From: Erythroxylum novogranatense
Lineage: Eukaryota > Streptophyta > Magnoliopsida > Malpighiales > Erythroxylaceae
Reading direction: 5' to 3'
NCBI GenBank assembly: GCA_029891385.1
Contig: CM057225.1
Coordinates: 10,846,060 to 10,910,059 of the forward strand
DNA: 64,000 bases
Shown here: in pieces, positions 1 through 10,925 of the stretch
Position numbering within the stretch: the stretch's first letter is position 1
Layout: every line of letters starts with the position of its first letter
Program-made: the position numbers and the translations under genes
Notes under the pieces: model-generated
Told to the model about the DNA's origin: nothing
The model's input: the letters and a program-made list of their open reading frames with translations, nothing else
Databases searched by the model: none

Positions 1-927
1 ATCCCTGAAGCTTTGTGTCGGAGAAGATGATGATGAGTATGGGTTTGGGTGACTACCGTGGGTGTGTTTGTGTTAAGGGATTGAAGTGGTTTTGAAGGTT
101 TGAAGATTTATCAAGTAAGTTCTTACTCCTTTTGCTTTGGATAGTTTAGTTGTGGATTAATTGAAATATATTGACGATTGATTAGAGAATTTGATGAATG
201 GGAAATGTATAAGTTTCAGATGATATGAGTTGATGATTTTATCTTGGTTTTTTTTGGTAATTGAGGGATAATGGTTATTTGATGGAATTGAGTTTAGGGA
301 TTAGTTGTTTTGAGAGTATTAAGTTGTTTTGGGAGTGTTGAAGGAGAATAGTTGGATAAAAATTTGACAGAAGGAGGAAATATGGGTTTCGGGCGTATTT
401 ACGGGGTTGCCTGTTGTCTGACAATTTTCCTTTTGCCTTGTGATGATGCGCCATAGCATACATACTGGCATATCTGAGGATCTTGCCGCGGCGAGCAACC
501 TTGCGTCGCGGCGAGGACGCCATTTCTCCGAAAGTGAATTATAAATTTTGAGGTTTTAGCCTTAATGAATTGGTTCTTGATTTATTGCAATTTAGAGACT
601 AAGAATTGCAATTTATAAGTATGGAATTTCTGAATCAATTTCGAAAGTTCTCAAAATCGGATGGCAATTGAATAGTGAATATGATTTCGATATAAAGATA
701 GTCCCTATGTCTTGGAGTTTGACTTTTGGGAGTTCTGAACTTAGTTAAATGAGTTATGGTGTCTAGGAATTCCTATCTTTTAGAGAAAAAGAGTTTAGAT
801 GGAGAGTTTTGGGAATAGTATCGGGAATGTCTTGAACATGTATAGTACGCAATTCATTCGCTACATGGGCATTATTGACTATTGTGATTGTGCTATTGGT
901 AATGTTTGTGTATTCTAATTGTTTTAG

Positions 928-995
928 AGGCACAAGTGGAGCGTCGATCTTCCGACGTGGCTGAGACTTCCCGACATTAGCTCGGAAGTTTAGAG
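928..995 (+). other. Putative 68-nt LTR micro-exon (A copy 1)
   Basis: The block is preceded by GTTTTAG and followed by GTGAGTAACC, good plant acceptor and donor contexts. Its length is identical in five other A copies. An upstream donor is at 115 and a downstream acceptor ends at 1623, giving putative introns of 813 and 628 bp. 68 is not a multiple of three and no conserved reading frame is apparent, so it is probably non-coding. No transcript evidence is available. Confidence 0.5.
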
Positions 996-1254
996 GTGAG
1001 TAACCTAGTTGGTTCCTCAATCTTTGTGTGTTTAAAATTATGTGCTTATGCCATGTGGAGATAATGGAGAGTTTATGTGTTTGATTTTGATTGATTTCGA
1101 ACCATAGGTGTCCGAAATATCGGGAACTTGATATTGAAGTATCATTTGTGTGTGAATTGTAATTACTTGATTTTAATGTGATTTGAGACATATGCATTCA
1201 TGCATAAAGGCATGTTCATAAAATGACAGTTGTGACCGGAGCAGCCACCGTATT

Positions 1255-1390
1255 TCAGAGCTTAAAGCTCAGCAATGCGAGGCTTTGAGCCCAGCGTAAT
1301 CGAGCCACGGGCTCGCGTATCGAGGCTTCAAGCCTACCGTAATTGAGCCACAAGCTCAACATTAATGAGCCCATTTGTGGGACGGATCGG
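1255..1390 (+). repeat. Mini-hairpin ladder of group A LTR
   Basis: Consecutive units of about 17-25 nt each form a short inverted repeat, for example GAGCTTAAAGCTC, GGCTTTGAGCC, GAGCCACGGGCTC and AGGCTTCAAGCCT. They follow the conserved phrase GTTGTGACCGGAGCAGCCACC. The same ladder, with different stem sequences, occurs in every A copy (8737, 21826, 46231 and 51935 on plus; 38390 and 54000 on minus). Confidence 0.7.
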
Positions 1391-1984
1391 TATACAGTCC
1401 TGACACCGTAATAAAATGGAAAGTGTCACATGTGCATTGCATATACAAATGATTAAATGTGGACTGTGTGAAAAGCGAAACGTCTTATATTTGTGAAATG
1501 ATAACGCATGTGATATTATGTGATATTCTGTGAATTGGTGGTATATACATGAGTTGAATGAACCATCGATGATGGTTTCTCGCTGAGTTCGCAAACCCAC
1601 CCAACATTGCAAATATTTTTCAGGACAGAGATAGTAGACTCCTAGCTCCAGTAAGAGAGAGACTTTTCCTGCCTTGTAGAGCGTGTTGGCAAGAGAAGTA
1701 TGGCACAAAGGTGGGTCAGCTGAGACTTTTAGAGATGACCTAGTGATGAGTTTGTTTTAGTTCTCTTGAGTTTTGTACTGACTGTGGACAATGACAGAAT
1801 TGTGTATTTATGGTCTCAATGGAAAGAAATGAGAAAGTATTTTGGTTTCAAAGATTAGTGATTTTTATATTGATGCCATGTGGATCATAGTTGGGTTTGC
1901 TGTTAGCGCGCCCTTATCGTGGGTTATGCATCAGAACGGCCCACGGGCATCCCGGTGTGTGCCCTACGGTAAGGGGGCGCTACA

Positions 1985-2891
1985 GATTGTGTATGATTAA
2001 GGATTTGATTTATGAAATTTTGTATAAAATTGAGTATGATGTATTTGATTTATGGGATTGTGCATTTAATTGAATTATGAGATAGGTATATTGAATTAAG
2101 TTATGGAATTGTTTATGATTATGACTGGGTTGTGTTTGGTTACGAATTATGGAAAGATATGAATGTTATTTGGATATGGTTGATTTCTGATTATGATTGA
2201 GAATTATGGAAGTGTTAGGTATAGATTTGTGTTTGCTGATGTTTTGGATTCTGGACGGGAGAGTCCGATGATTCTGAGTTTTGTCTAAGAATTATAGAAG
2301 TGTTTATGTACCATTTGTAGGTTTTGGGTTTTATAAAATGTAACCGTTATACTGCCGAATTTTCGATTGAATTAGAGATAGAATAAAATAAGAATTGATT
2401 AAAAGATGAATTTTGGATTTGTATGAATGTATAAGAAGATGATTAAGAAGTTTGTTATGCATTGAGAGATTGATTGAGGGTAATTTTCCAAGAAAAGGGA
2501 AATTGTATGGACTTGCATGAATTTGAATAAAGATGGTTATAAGGAAAAGAAAAAGAAAAAAAATTATACCGTTTTGGATATGTCTTAGTCTAGGTTTCCA
2601 ACGTGATCGCTTTCTATGATAGTTTTGTGTTCGGATGTCGGATTCAATTTTTGTCCCGCCTTTGTTTGTTCCATTTTCTATTTCGTTTTCACTCTTCGAT
2701 TCTGATTCGCTTCTGATATTTTATGTTTCTGCTTTTGATTTCGATTCGAATTTTTCGATTACATTCGTATTCGATTCGATTTCCTTGACTTTCGCGTTCG
2801 ATTCCGCTTTTGTTTTGCATTTCGCTTCGTTCTCCGCTTCTTTCACTTACGTTTTTCGGTTGCGATCCGGTCTCCGGATCAGGTCCCAACA
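1985..2891 (+). mobile_element. Element B1 5' LTR, 3' part
   Basis: This is collinear with 11534-12424 (B1 3' LTR). By eye there is roughly one difference per 20 bases over the first 400. It ends GGTCCCAACA at 2891, directly before a spacer and primer-binding site. The upstream part of this LTR lies outside the window because the A LTR ending at 1984 splits it. The last 300 bp are rich in TTCGATT-type words (about 2635-2860). The ORFs seen there on both strands are low-complexity shadows, not genes. Confidence 0.85.
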
Positions 2892-2895
2892 TTTA

Positions 2896-2908
2896 TGGTA
2901 TCAGAGCC
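2896..2908 (+). other. Primer-binding site, tRNA-Met type
   Basis: TGGTATCAGAGCC lies 4 bases after the LTR terminus. This is the standard sequence complementary to the 3' end of plant initiator tRNA-Met in LTR retrotransposons, and it fixes the element's orientation as plus. Confidence 0.9.
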
Positions 2909-3520
2909 CAGTATTATGGTCTTAACTGGGCGCATAGGATTGATAAACGTTTGTGATAGAATGGAATTAGTGAAAATGTGATCTTTATGTGAATAACCTA
3001 TCATGAATTGGAATTGTAAAAATGTTTTGATTAAGATGTCAAGATTTTGATTGATTTTAGTAATATGTTAAGGACAGTGAGGATAAAATTGAATTTGTGG
3101 GAATGTGCTATGTGATTGTTTGATCTGGGTGACAAGAAGTATGATTGATTTTAGGAATGTTAAAATGAAAATGAGAATAGAAATTCATGATGAATTGGGA
3201 GGAATTAGTTAAAAGACGAGCTTGATGATGGTAATATAGGTATGAAAGTTCAAAAAGATTGATTTGAATTATGATTGATTCATACTAGGGTTCATTAAGA
3301 ATTGGACCTTTGATTTGTGTAAATAGATTGAGAAACACTGATTGTGGTGATCGTGAATTAATATGATTTTAATGGTTCCTTGTGAAGAAGTTAAGAATAT
3401 GTATGATAAGGAAATTAGATACAAAAAGTGATTGATTATGATCTATTGGAAAGAAATTAGTTAAGAGATTGTGTTACTTGATAATGTCTTAGTAGGAATT
3501 TCGAGAACGAAATTCTTTTA

Positions 3521-3533
3521 AGAGGGAGAGAAA
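3521..3533 (+). other. Polypurine tract of element B1
   Basis: AGAGGGAGAGAAA directly abuts the 3' LTR start TGTTGGATCCC at 3534. This is the expected priming site for plus-strand synthesis. Confidence 0.85.
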
Positions 3534-5204
3534 TGTTGGATCCCAATCTTTAAGTGAATTTTAGAAATATAAAAAGTATGAAATAAGTAAGTTTGTATAT
3601 GAAGTTGGTAATAGATGTGTTTATGTTTCAAAAAAATTGATGAGAAAAGGAATTGATAGATTATGATGACTTTGAGATTTAAATAGATTTGTATGGTTTA
3701 TAAAAGTTAAAGTGAATGAGTTTATTGAAAATTAAGCTTAAAATCAAGAAATAAAGAGAAAAAGTGTTAAATTTTGAAGAATTAAGAAAGTTGACTTTTG
3801 GTGATAGAAAGTTTGACTTGAGAATTGACTTTTTGATTTATGCCAAATTTTAGCAAATGATCTACATGAAACTTGTAGCTACTGTTGAGAGCTTTCTATC
3901 GCTATAAAGTTTGCTATTTTTCGATATCGGGAGTAAAAGTTTTGATCAGTCAAAGTTAGGGTTAGTTTATTTTGTTTGAAAAATGCCATGAAGAGTGGAA
4001 TTGTGTATGCTGTGCTTTGAGGCAAATCGCCGGATTGATGTAGTCTGAATTGGAGTAAATGATCTGCATGAAAGTTGTAGCTTATATTCCCAGCTATTTA
4101 TCGCCATAAAGTATGCAATTTTTCGATATCGGGGCTAGGAGTTATGATCGACTAAAATTTGGAAGTTGTTTAGGAAGAGATGATTAGGATAGAAACTGAG
4201 TGGATTTTTGACTCCCTTAGAGGACAAATTAATTTTTATGTCCTTCATGGAAGTTTGAGAGCTTCCTTTGAGCTATCTTTTGATACCAAATTTGTCAAAT
4301 TTGGAGTTTGGGATCAAGAGTTATGAATTTTGGAAATTTCGGTTATTTGTATACCATTTTGACTCCTTCTGTTTTTGTTATTTCGTTCCCAATCCAACCC
4401 TTTTTTAATCTTGTGGTTATAATTTCTCCGTCCGACATTCGATTGACATAATTTTTGAAGCGTTGGATTCCTAAGACAATTTTCTACATTCTTAGGAGAA
4501 ATTTGTATTTTTATGAGATTAAATTAAGGATGATTAATTTAATCAATATGAGTTAGATAATTTTCTGAACATGGTTTAGTCTTTGGCGAAATTCGGGATC
4601 TGTGGAGATCCGATTGAAGTGATTCTTGAGGCAAAATAAAATTGAGTCATGAGGATACAAATCATATGAAGAAATGAAATTTCAATTTAGCCCCTAAGAA
4701 TGTCAATTTCTGAATTGAAGTTCAGATTAGTGTTCAGTCTTGGATCAGTAAGATCTGAAGGTATTTTGGACATAACTTTTGTTCAAGTAATCCAAATGAG
4801 GTGATTCTTAATTTGGATTAAACTAGAGAAATAGAGATACAATTTTTATGCAGGACTTAAGTTTCAATTTAGTCACTAAGGCTGTCAATTTTAGGATGGA
4901 AATAATGTGCTGGAAAATGTGTTAGCATAAGATAGGTCTGAAATATTTTTAGCATAATTTTTGATGTAGTGCTCCAAATTGGATAATTTTGGTGGAGTTA
5001 TGAAATTAAGACAATTTGGAACATTTATATAGAAGGAAGTTTTGGCAAATTTGTAACATCCCATTACCGATGTGAAGGACATATTGGTAATTCGGATGGA
5101 TTAGGATTGGGTACATACATATTTTTATCTGCGCATGCATTTTTGCCTCTTTAGTTATTGATAAATGATTGTTATTGCATAAGCATATGTGTTGGACCCC
5201 ACCC

Positions 5205-5432
5205 CCCACACCTGGGCTAACATTTCCTACCCAACGTGTGTTTGCGGATTATACCACGGCAGGTGTTTGCGGGTTATACCACGGCGGGTATTTACGGGTT
5301 ATACCGCGGCATCCAACTTTAATCAGTGCTGTCCTCTTTGGTCAAGGGTGAGCCACGGCTCGAACCCAAGACCTTAAGGTTTTGTTCCACTTTAAGTGGA
5401 CGCCTCTCTCCATTGAGCCAATTGGGCAGCAA
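5205..5432 (-). mobile_element. tRNA-derived SINE, minus strand
   Basis: On the minus strand a box A match TGGCTCAATGG (5410-5420) and a box B match GGTTCGAGCC (5357-5366) lie 43 bp apart, the layout of an internal RNA polymerase III promoter. Downstream there is no tRNA fold; instead three 25-bp direct repeats occur (5238-5311). It interrupts the host element just before the unit that elsewhere reads AACTTCACTTAG. I cannot identify the SINE family and did not find clear SINE target duplications, so the ends are approximate. Confidence 0.6.
5238..5311. repeat. Three 25-bp direct repeats in SINE body
   Basis: Copies start at 5238, 5263 and 5288. Each contains TTTGCGG or TTTACGG followed by a TTATACC and CGGC block. 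They lie in the tail part of the SINE-like unit and may be its 3' module expanded. Confidence 0.7.
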
Positions 5433-6192
5433 CTTCACTTAGGTTTTAGAATACTTTAGAGCTTGAATTAGTTTGGGTGGTCTTCTTGAAGAATGTAGAA
5501 CATGTTTAGATCTTTCCAATGAAATAAAGTTTGCCACATTTAGACTTAACATGAAAAAGTTATGAGAGCTGAAAGATTTCAGCTGCTGTTGATGAGGGCT
5601 GAAATTTTGCAACACCTTTAGAAGGCTTTTTCACCCTCTTAGAGGCTGATCTGGTTTTTGCTTCCTTCATGAAAAATGTAGATTATCCTTCTATCTTTAA
5701 AATGAGGTATGATTTGCAATTATTGGAATTAGGAATAAAAAGTTATGAGATTTGGAATGTTGACAGTTACTGTTCATTGTGTCAATTTACTGTTCCATTG
5801 GTTTTTCATTTAGGCTGAAACCTTAAGTGTGTTTTTACCTTTCCTAATGACTGATTTAATTTTTGCACCCTTCATGAAGTTTGAAGATCTCTTCTATATC
5901 TTTCCAATGAGGTAAAATGTGTCATTTTTAGACTTGTGTGCAAAAAGATATGAATTTTCAAACTTTTGACATTGTGTAGGGAAATTGAGTTTTGGGCTGA
6001 AACTTTGAAGCAATTTATGACCCTCTTAATGGCTAAATTAGTTTTTAAATCCTTCTAGGAATTTGTAGAGTTTCCTTTTATCTTTTTATTGACACTAAAT
6101 TTACGAAATTTTGATTTCGGCATGAAAAGTTAGACCTATTCAACATAAAAAGGTTATTTTAGATTTTACAAAAAAAAAAATTGATATGAATT

Positions 6193-6290
6193 CCTCGCAC
6201 TCAGCAGCAGAGTGCGAGGAATCCTCGCACTCAGCAGCTGAGTGCGACAGTGAGTGTCGCACACTTAGCAGAGTGCGACAATGTTTCTTT
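6193..6290. repeat. Palindrome cluster (GCACTC...GAGTGC)
   Basis: Several hairpin-forming units lie in a row. The first has 10-bp arms CCTCGCACTC (6193-6202) and GAGTGCGAGG (6210-6219) around a 7-nt loop AGCAGCA; two related ones follow. The cluster sits just before the conserved GACCTCCGATT module, the position that holds a different repeat in each LTR. Confidence 0.8.
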
Positions 6291-7216
6291 TTTTCTGATT
6301 TTTGAAAAATGATAAATAAAGCCATTTTTTTATTTTCTTTGTCTTTCCTCCGTTTGACCTCCGATTTTCACGATTTTCGAAGCACTGGGTTTCTAAAAAA
6401 ATTTTATACCCCTTTTTAGTAAAATGAGAGTGACGGGTTTTGTTCAGACTTTACGGATGTTATTAAAGAGAGTCAATTATGTGACGGTTTTGAATGTAAT
6501 TCCGTTTTCGGGCGATTTTGTGAGCTATAGAGATCCAATTGAGGCAATTTCTGATTCTAATTGATCGAGAGATATGAAATTTCATTTTAGTTTAGGATTA
6601 GGATTTAGTTTTGGGCCCTAAGCAGATAAATTTTATTGGGTGATAATTAGGGTGAACTTATCAAGTTTTGTTCGGATGACGTTAAAATAAGTTCGATTTG
6701 AGGTTTCTTTCATGGTGAGGAATTCCTCCCTCGTGAGATGCGCGTCCAGATGTTACGTAGGACGTCGGGCACGCGACTCACTGGGGAGGGGTTCCAACAA
6801 TATGAATGTACATACATGTATGACTTTTCCCCGCTTGTACACTGGAAAAATTAGGTGATAATGATACAGATTATGTTTTGGCTATAGAATTGGAGTGAAA
6901 ATTTAATTATAAAGGTTTGAAAAGTGAAATTGGAGTGTAGGGTCAGGTGTTTTATATTTTTGAGGATCTATAGGAAATTTTCTGGAATTTTTAGAGTTTT
7001 GGGTCCGGATCGAAAAATTGACCTAAAGACTGATAAACTGGATTCCGGTTCCGAAGTTGATTGGCAATTGGCATGAGATAAATTGAGTTAGAATTTTAAG
7101 ATTTATTAACCATAGTCATTGTGAAATTGGGAGAAATTAGAATAAGAATTGGATTTTTAGACTTTAAGAATTAGGCATGTGGCTTGAGATTTGCCAAACA
7201 TGCCTTAAGCCTTTAG

Positions 7217-7224
7217 TATATAAA
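7217..7224 (+). promoter_or_regulatory. TATA box of group A LTR
   Basis: TATATAAA lies in the context AGTATATAAACCCTAA. The homologous site on the minus strand copy (55535-55544) is also TATA-like and followed by a similar CCCT start, and the copy at 49716 has TTATATATT at 50265. This places U3 at about 0.55 kb and the rest of the LTR downstream of the likely start. Confidence 0.6.
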
Positions 7225-7744
7225 CCCTAACCTTTAAAATTTGTCTTCCACGATATTCCCTTTTGCTTTGAAAGATTTTCTTCCTCTCTTCTCCATCCTT
7301 GCTTTCTGTTTCCATTTTCTTCTCTTAAATTGTTCCTTTCTTCATCTTCAACCTAGCTTAAACCTTGGATTGGAAAAGGAAAATGTTTGGTGTTTTTGTG
7401 GCTGATTGCAGTGGGTGTCGATTGAGTTGAGGGTAGGAGTTTCTTGGTGATATTTGAAGGTTTAAGGCTTGAATCAAGTAAGTTACTACTTCTTTATGCC
7501 TTAAGTTGTTTGATTTGATCATTGAATTAAGTTATTAATTGCTTAGAAATTTATAAGTTTCGGATGATAGGGTTTTGAGAATTTTATTGTGTTTAATTTT
7601 GGGTAATTGAGAGATAATGAATGTTTGATGGAATTAAGGTTAGAAATGAGTTGTGTTTGGTATATGGAGTTGGTTTGGAGTGTTTTAAATTGAATTGGAT
7701 GGTTTGGGAATCTAAAGATCTGGGAAATCTGGGTTTCGGGCGTG

Positions 7745-7975
7745 AATCTGGGTCCGCACGTCTCGACGTGTTCATCACACGCCGTGGCGAGCAAATCCTT
7801 CTTCACACGCCGCGACGTGTGCATTGCACGCCACGGCGAGCGAAATTCTGTCGCACGTCGCGACAAAACATACGTCGCTTGTGGCGTCAGCGATCACACC
7901 ATGAGCGTCTCTAGATATCGCGCGATGATGACGAGGAGTCTCATGCGGTTAGCGATCTGCCATGACGAGGACGCC
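7745..7975. repeat. CG-rich repeated words in A LTR intron 1
   Basis: Repeated variants of CGTCGCGACGTG and CCRCGGCGAGC lie in an otherwise AT-rich LTR. The equivalent position in other A copies is similarly CG-rich (395-530, 50645-50930, 54835-54990 minus). The ORFs across it (7621-7914, 7742-8092) are by-products of this composition. Confidence 0.75.
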
Positions 7976-8362
7976 TTTGGTCCAAAGGTGAAATGGCTTT
8001 GTTTTAATTGGAAATTTTTTAAGTTTAAATTCTTGTTCATTTGGCTATTGATTGATCTTGCTTTAGAGACTAAGAATTGTGAATTGGTATGAGGGAAACT
8101 CGGAATTTAATTCTATGATTCTCGAAATCGGATGGCGATTAATTAGTGAATGTGATTTGTCAATTGGAGTGGTTTTTAGTCAATTGAATTATGGTATTAG
8201 GAATTGCTATTATGTAGAGGAAAAGAGAATTGAATTGGAAGATTTGGGAATAGGATCGGGAATGTCATAACATGTATTGCACCAATTGCATTCGCTACAT
8301 ATGCAATTATTAAATATTAGAAATTGTGCAATTAGTAATGTTGAATTATTCTGATTGTTTAG

Positions 8363-8430
8363 AGGCTCAAGTGGAGCGTCGATCGTCCGACTTAGCTGAG
8401 ACTTCCCGACAGTAGCTCGGAAGTTCAGAG
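8363..8430 (+). other. Putative 68-nt LTR micro-exon (A copy 2)
   Basis: It lies between TGTTTAG and GTGAGTAACC and has exactly the length of the blocks at 928, 45855 and 51518 and, on the minus strand, 38888 and 54365. The upstream donor is at 7478 (885-bp putative intron). The downstream acceptor site is mutated in this copy (CAAG at 9101-9104). Confidence 0.5.
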
Positions 8431-10176
8431 GTGAGTAACCTAGTTGGTTTCTCAACCTGTATGTGTTACATTTTATACGCCTATACCATGTGGAGTTAAG
8501 GATGGATCTATGTGTTTGCTTTTGATTGATTTCGGACACCACAGGTATCCGAAATATTTGGAATTGTTATAGAAGTGTTAATTGTTCATAAAATTGAAAT
8601 TGATTAGTTTAATTCGAAATTGGACATAGTGTGATAGGTTGTGACACAATTATTGTGAATTGAACATGTGCATTCATACATAAAGGCATGGTCAGATAAT
8701 TGACAGTTGTGACCGGTGCAGCCACCGTATTTTCAGAGCTTCAAGCTCAACGCATCAAGGCCCAGAGCCCAACGATTTTAGATCCTCGGGCTCAACGTAT
8801 TAGGGCTTCAAACCCAATGAAATTTAGAGCCACTGGCTCAACGTAAATGAGCTCAGGCGCACGGTCACAATAACGTAATAACCGGAAAGTGTCAAATATG
8901 CATTTTTCATATGAAATGATCAAATGTGAATCGTATGAAAGGCGAAACACCTTATAAATGTGAAATTGAATGTATGTGAATTTCTTAAGTGCTGATATAT
9001 GTTATTTCCGTAAATTACGTGTATATGCATGAGTTGGGTGGACCATTGATGATGGTTTCTCGCTGAGTTCGCAAACTCACCCAACATTGCAATTATTTTT
9101 CAAGACAGTGATAGTAGACTCCTAGCTCCAGGGTTCGACTTTTCCGCTATGTGAACGCGTTGGTTCGGGAAGCATGGCTCACAGGTCGGTCAGCTGGGTT
9201 CGATTTTGAGGATAACCTAGCTTAGTCTTTCATTTCAGTTCCTTTTTGAAGATATATGTGTAAACTGTGGAAACTGTTATTCTTGTAAACGCTGTTTGGA
9301 GGTTATGAAATGAAAGTATTTTGGTTTTAAAGATTTAGAAATTTTGACATTGCAGTTTAATTATACTGATGCCATAAGGTTTATAGAATTGATCGTTCGT
9401 AGTGCACCCTCATCGTGGGTTATGTATCGGAACGACCTACGGGCGTCTCGTTGCATACCCTACGGTAAGGGGGCGCTACAAAATTCCTTCACTTGGATAC
9501 TGAGAAAATTGTCCTAAGCTAAGCATTAATGAGAGTAAAGTTTAAGGGCAATTTTGGAAGTCTACTTAAGAACTTAAGTTTCAAGGCTTTCATGGAGGGG
9601 AAAGTAGGTCAATTGCCATTCATAAATGACATGGCCTTTTAAAACAACATGAATGTCGTTTTTAACAAGAGGAGAGCTGAAACTTAGAGGAAAGAAAGAA
9701 CAAGAGAATAAGAGAGCAGAGAAGAGACTTTCAGCCATGGAGAAGAAGAAAGAAGAAGAGAGGGAAAGGTAGGGTTTCGAAACTTCTTGGGTTTCTAGAG
9801 GGTTTTGAAGAAGAATCAAGAGAAAAAATATAGCAAAGGGTGAAAGTATCCCATGGGGCTTTGCAAATCTGAAATTTGAGAGGAAAAGAGGTAAGAGAAA
9901 ACTTTTGAGCTTTGGATTTTTTAATGAAGTTTTGGTTTAGATACCTTGATTATGGTGTGGGTTTGTTAATTTTAAGCTCAATTTTGGGGATTGCTTGATT
10001 TAATGGAATCAATTTTGGATAATTGTGAATTAGGGTTTATGCCCAGTTTTTGTGATTTGGAGTTTTTGGAAGTTTATGATTTAGATAGTTGGAATATATG
10101 AGGAATTAGTGTTTCCTAAGCTTAATTTGAGTAATTATGTTATTTATGATGTTGAATTTGGGTGAATTGGTTTAGG

Positions 10177-10251
10177 TAATTTTAAAATGGAAGAAGAAAA
10201 GAAGCCATAGACAAATTGATGAATGGGACAAGCTTTTAGCATCGATTCGAG
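10177..10251 (+). other. Putative 75-nt LTR micro-exon (B1)
   Basis: It is flanked by GGTTTAG and GTGAGTAG. Donor GTAAGAG at 9891 gives a 286-bp putative intron 1, and acceptor CTCCAG ending at 11277 gives a 1026-bp intron 2. Homologous blocks are 76 nt at 14975, 34645 and, on the minus strand, 27542-27617. Confidence 0.45.
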
Positions 10252-10699
10252 GTGAGTAGTATGTTTATTTATTGAATTTTAAGCTAAGTATGTGATTTTG
10301 AAAAATCAAGAAGAAAAACTTTTATAAATTATTGTTTATGAAAATGTTTAAAAATTTTGATTTCGAATGATTAAATTCCTTATTTTCAGAACGATTTCAA
10401 GAAAATGCAAGGTTTATGAAATTCATTGATTTCGAATTACTTGAATGATTTGAAAAATGTGCATTGTGATTTAGAATATGTTTGAATTATGTTTTAAAGA
10501 AATTATTGCATTCATTGTTATGAATTTGATTGATATGATATGTGATTAAATCGATGATTTGAATTGCATTAGATTTGCTATATGAATTGATGTGATATGT
10601 GGATATGTGAATGTGTCAAATATTGACACGATATGATGATATGATATAAAAAATTTGAAAATCAAGATTTTCGGGCAATCTGAATTTTCGTTTTCGATT

Positions 10700-10925
10700 A
10701 TATGTTATATGGGTTTGGTCAGGTCCCATAAGTGGGACAAGAGCACACTTATCTATTTTAAAGCCTTCTCCCGGCTTCCCGCTAGTGGCACTGGAGTTCT
10801 GATCTCGGACTCCCATAAGTCACGGCTACACTGGATTGCGATGCAGGAAGGTGTAGTATGTTCCGTTCACGGCTGCACAAGACCGCTATGCGAGAAAGTG
10901 CAGTACGTTCTGTTTTGGACCAAAC
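10700..10925 (+). other. GC-rich structured block in B LTR intron
   Basis: The block is shared by the B and C LTRs (26870-27020 minus, 31750-31915, 36690-36845, 42010-42190, 60620-60770 minus). It contains GCCCGCTAGTGGCA-like text (here GCTTCCCGCTAGTGGCA) and a hairpin with arms CTGCAC (10873-10878) and GTGCAG (10898-10903) around CCGCTATGCG. The surrounding LTR is AT-rich and less conserved, so the block looks constrained. Confidence 0.65.

Larger units (their letters stand above)
1..1984 (+). mobile_element. Group A LTR, 3' part (cut by window start)
   Basis: The segment is collinear with the A LTR at 49716-52753 and ends with the group A terminus GGGGGCGCTACA at 1984. Its 5' end lies outside the window. 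In order it holds a possible first donor (GTAAGT at 115), a CG-rich patch (about 395-530), a 68-nt exon-like block (928-995), the mini-hairpin ladder (about 1255-1390), an acceptor (CAG, 1621-1623) and the GC-rich terminus. It interrupts the 5' LTR of element B1: sequence after 1984 continues the B LTR, and the expected TSD is GATTG (1985-1989), which also sits at the empty-site position in the B1 3' LTR at 11534-11538. It is probably a solo LTR, but the other end is not visible. Confidence 0.85.
2892..3533 (+). mobile_element. Element B1 internal region (no coding capacity)
   Basis: Only 642 bp separate the 5' LTR end from the 3' LTR start. The region begins with spacer TTTA and the primer-binding site and ends with a polypurine tract. 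No gag or pol frame is present, so B1 is a non-autonomous derivative, or an element that lost its coding region, and would depend on proteins supplied elsewhere. The phrase CGAGAACGAAATTC shortly before the purine tract resembles the usual 3' end of plant Ty3/gypsy elements. Confidence 0.75.
5190..6799 (+). mobile_element. Short solo LTR-like element with TSD ATATG, nested in A LTR
   Basis: It begins TGTTGGACCCC and ends GGGTTCCAACA. ATATG is duplicated at 5185-5189 and 6800-6804, and the A LTR resumes exactly after it. After a SINE-like block the body is homologous to the repeat-unit zone of group C LTRs (compare 35480 and 43070), followed by a palindrome cluster at 6193-6290 and the module GACCTCCGATTTTC. 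It lacks the 5' two-thirds of a C LTR, so it is a 5'-deleted C copy or a separate short family. Confidence 0.85.
5052..9480 (+). mobile_element. Group A solo LTR, TSD AAATT
   Basis: It starts TGTAACATCCC and ends GGCGCTACA, with perfect AAATT duplications at 5047-5051 and 9481-9485. A nested element with its site duplication (5190-6804) is excluded from the net length of about 2.8 kb. TATATAAA at 7217-7224 is followed by CCCTAACC. A donor is at 7478, the CG-rich slot at 7745-7975, the 68-nt block at 8363-8430 and the hairpin ladder at 8737-8870. The expected exon-3 acceptor reads CAAG instead of CAGG at 9101. No internal domain is left, as expected after LTR-LTR recombination. Confidence 0.92.

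Noticed and set aside
2635..2925. 96-aa Ser/Phe/Asp-rich ORF, repeated at 12168-12455
   Set aside because: It is the TTCGATTCG-type repetition at the 3' end of B LTRs. The second copy keeps a similar frame only because the LTRs are young.
5357..5432. Functional tRNA gene on the minus strand
   Set aside because: Box A and box B are present, but no acceptor stem or cloverleaf closes around them. It fits a SINE head.
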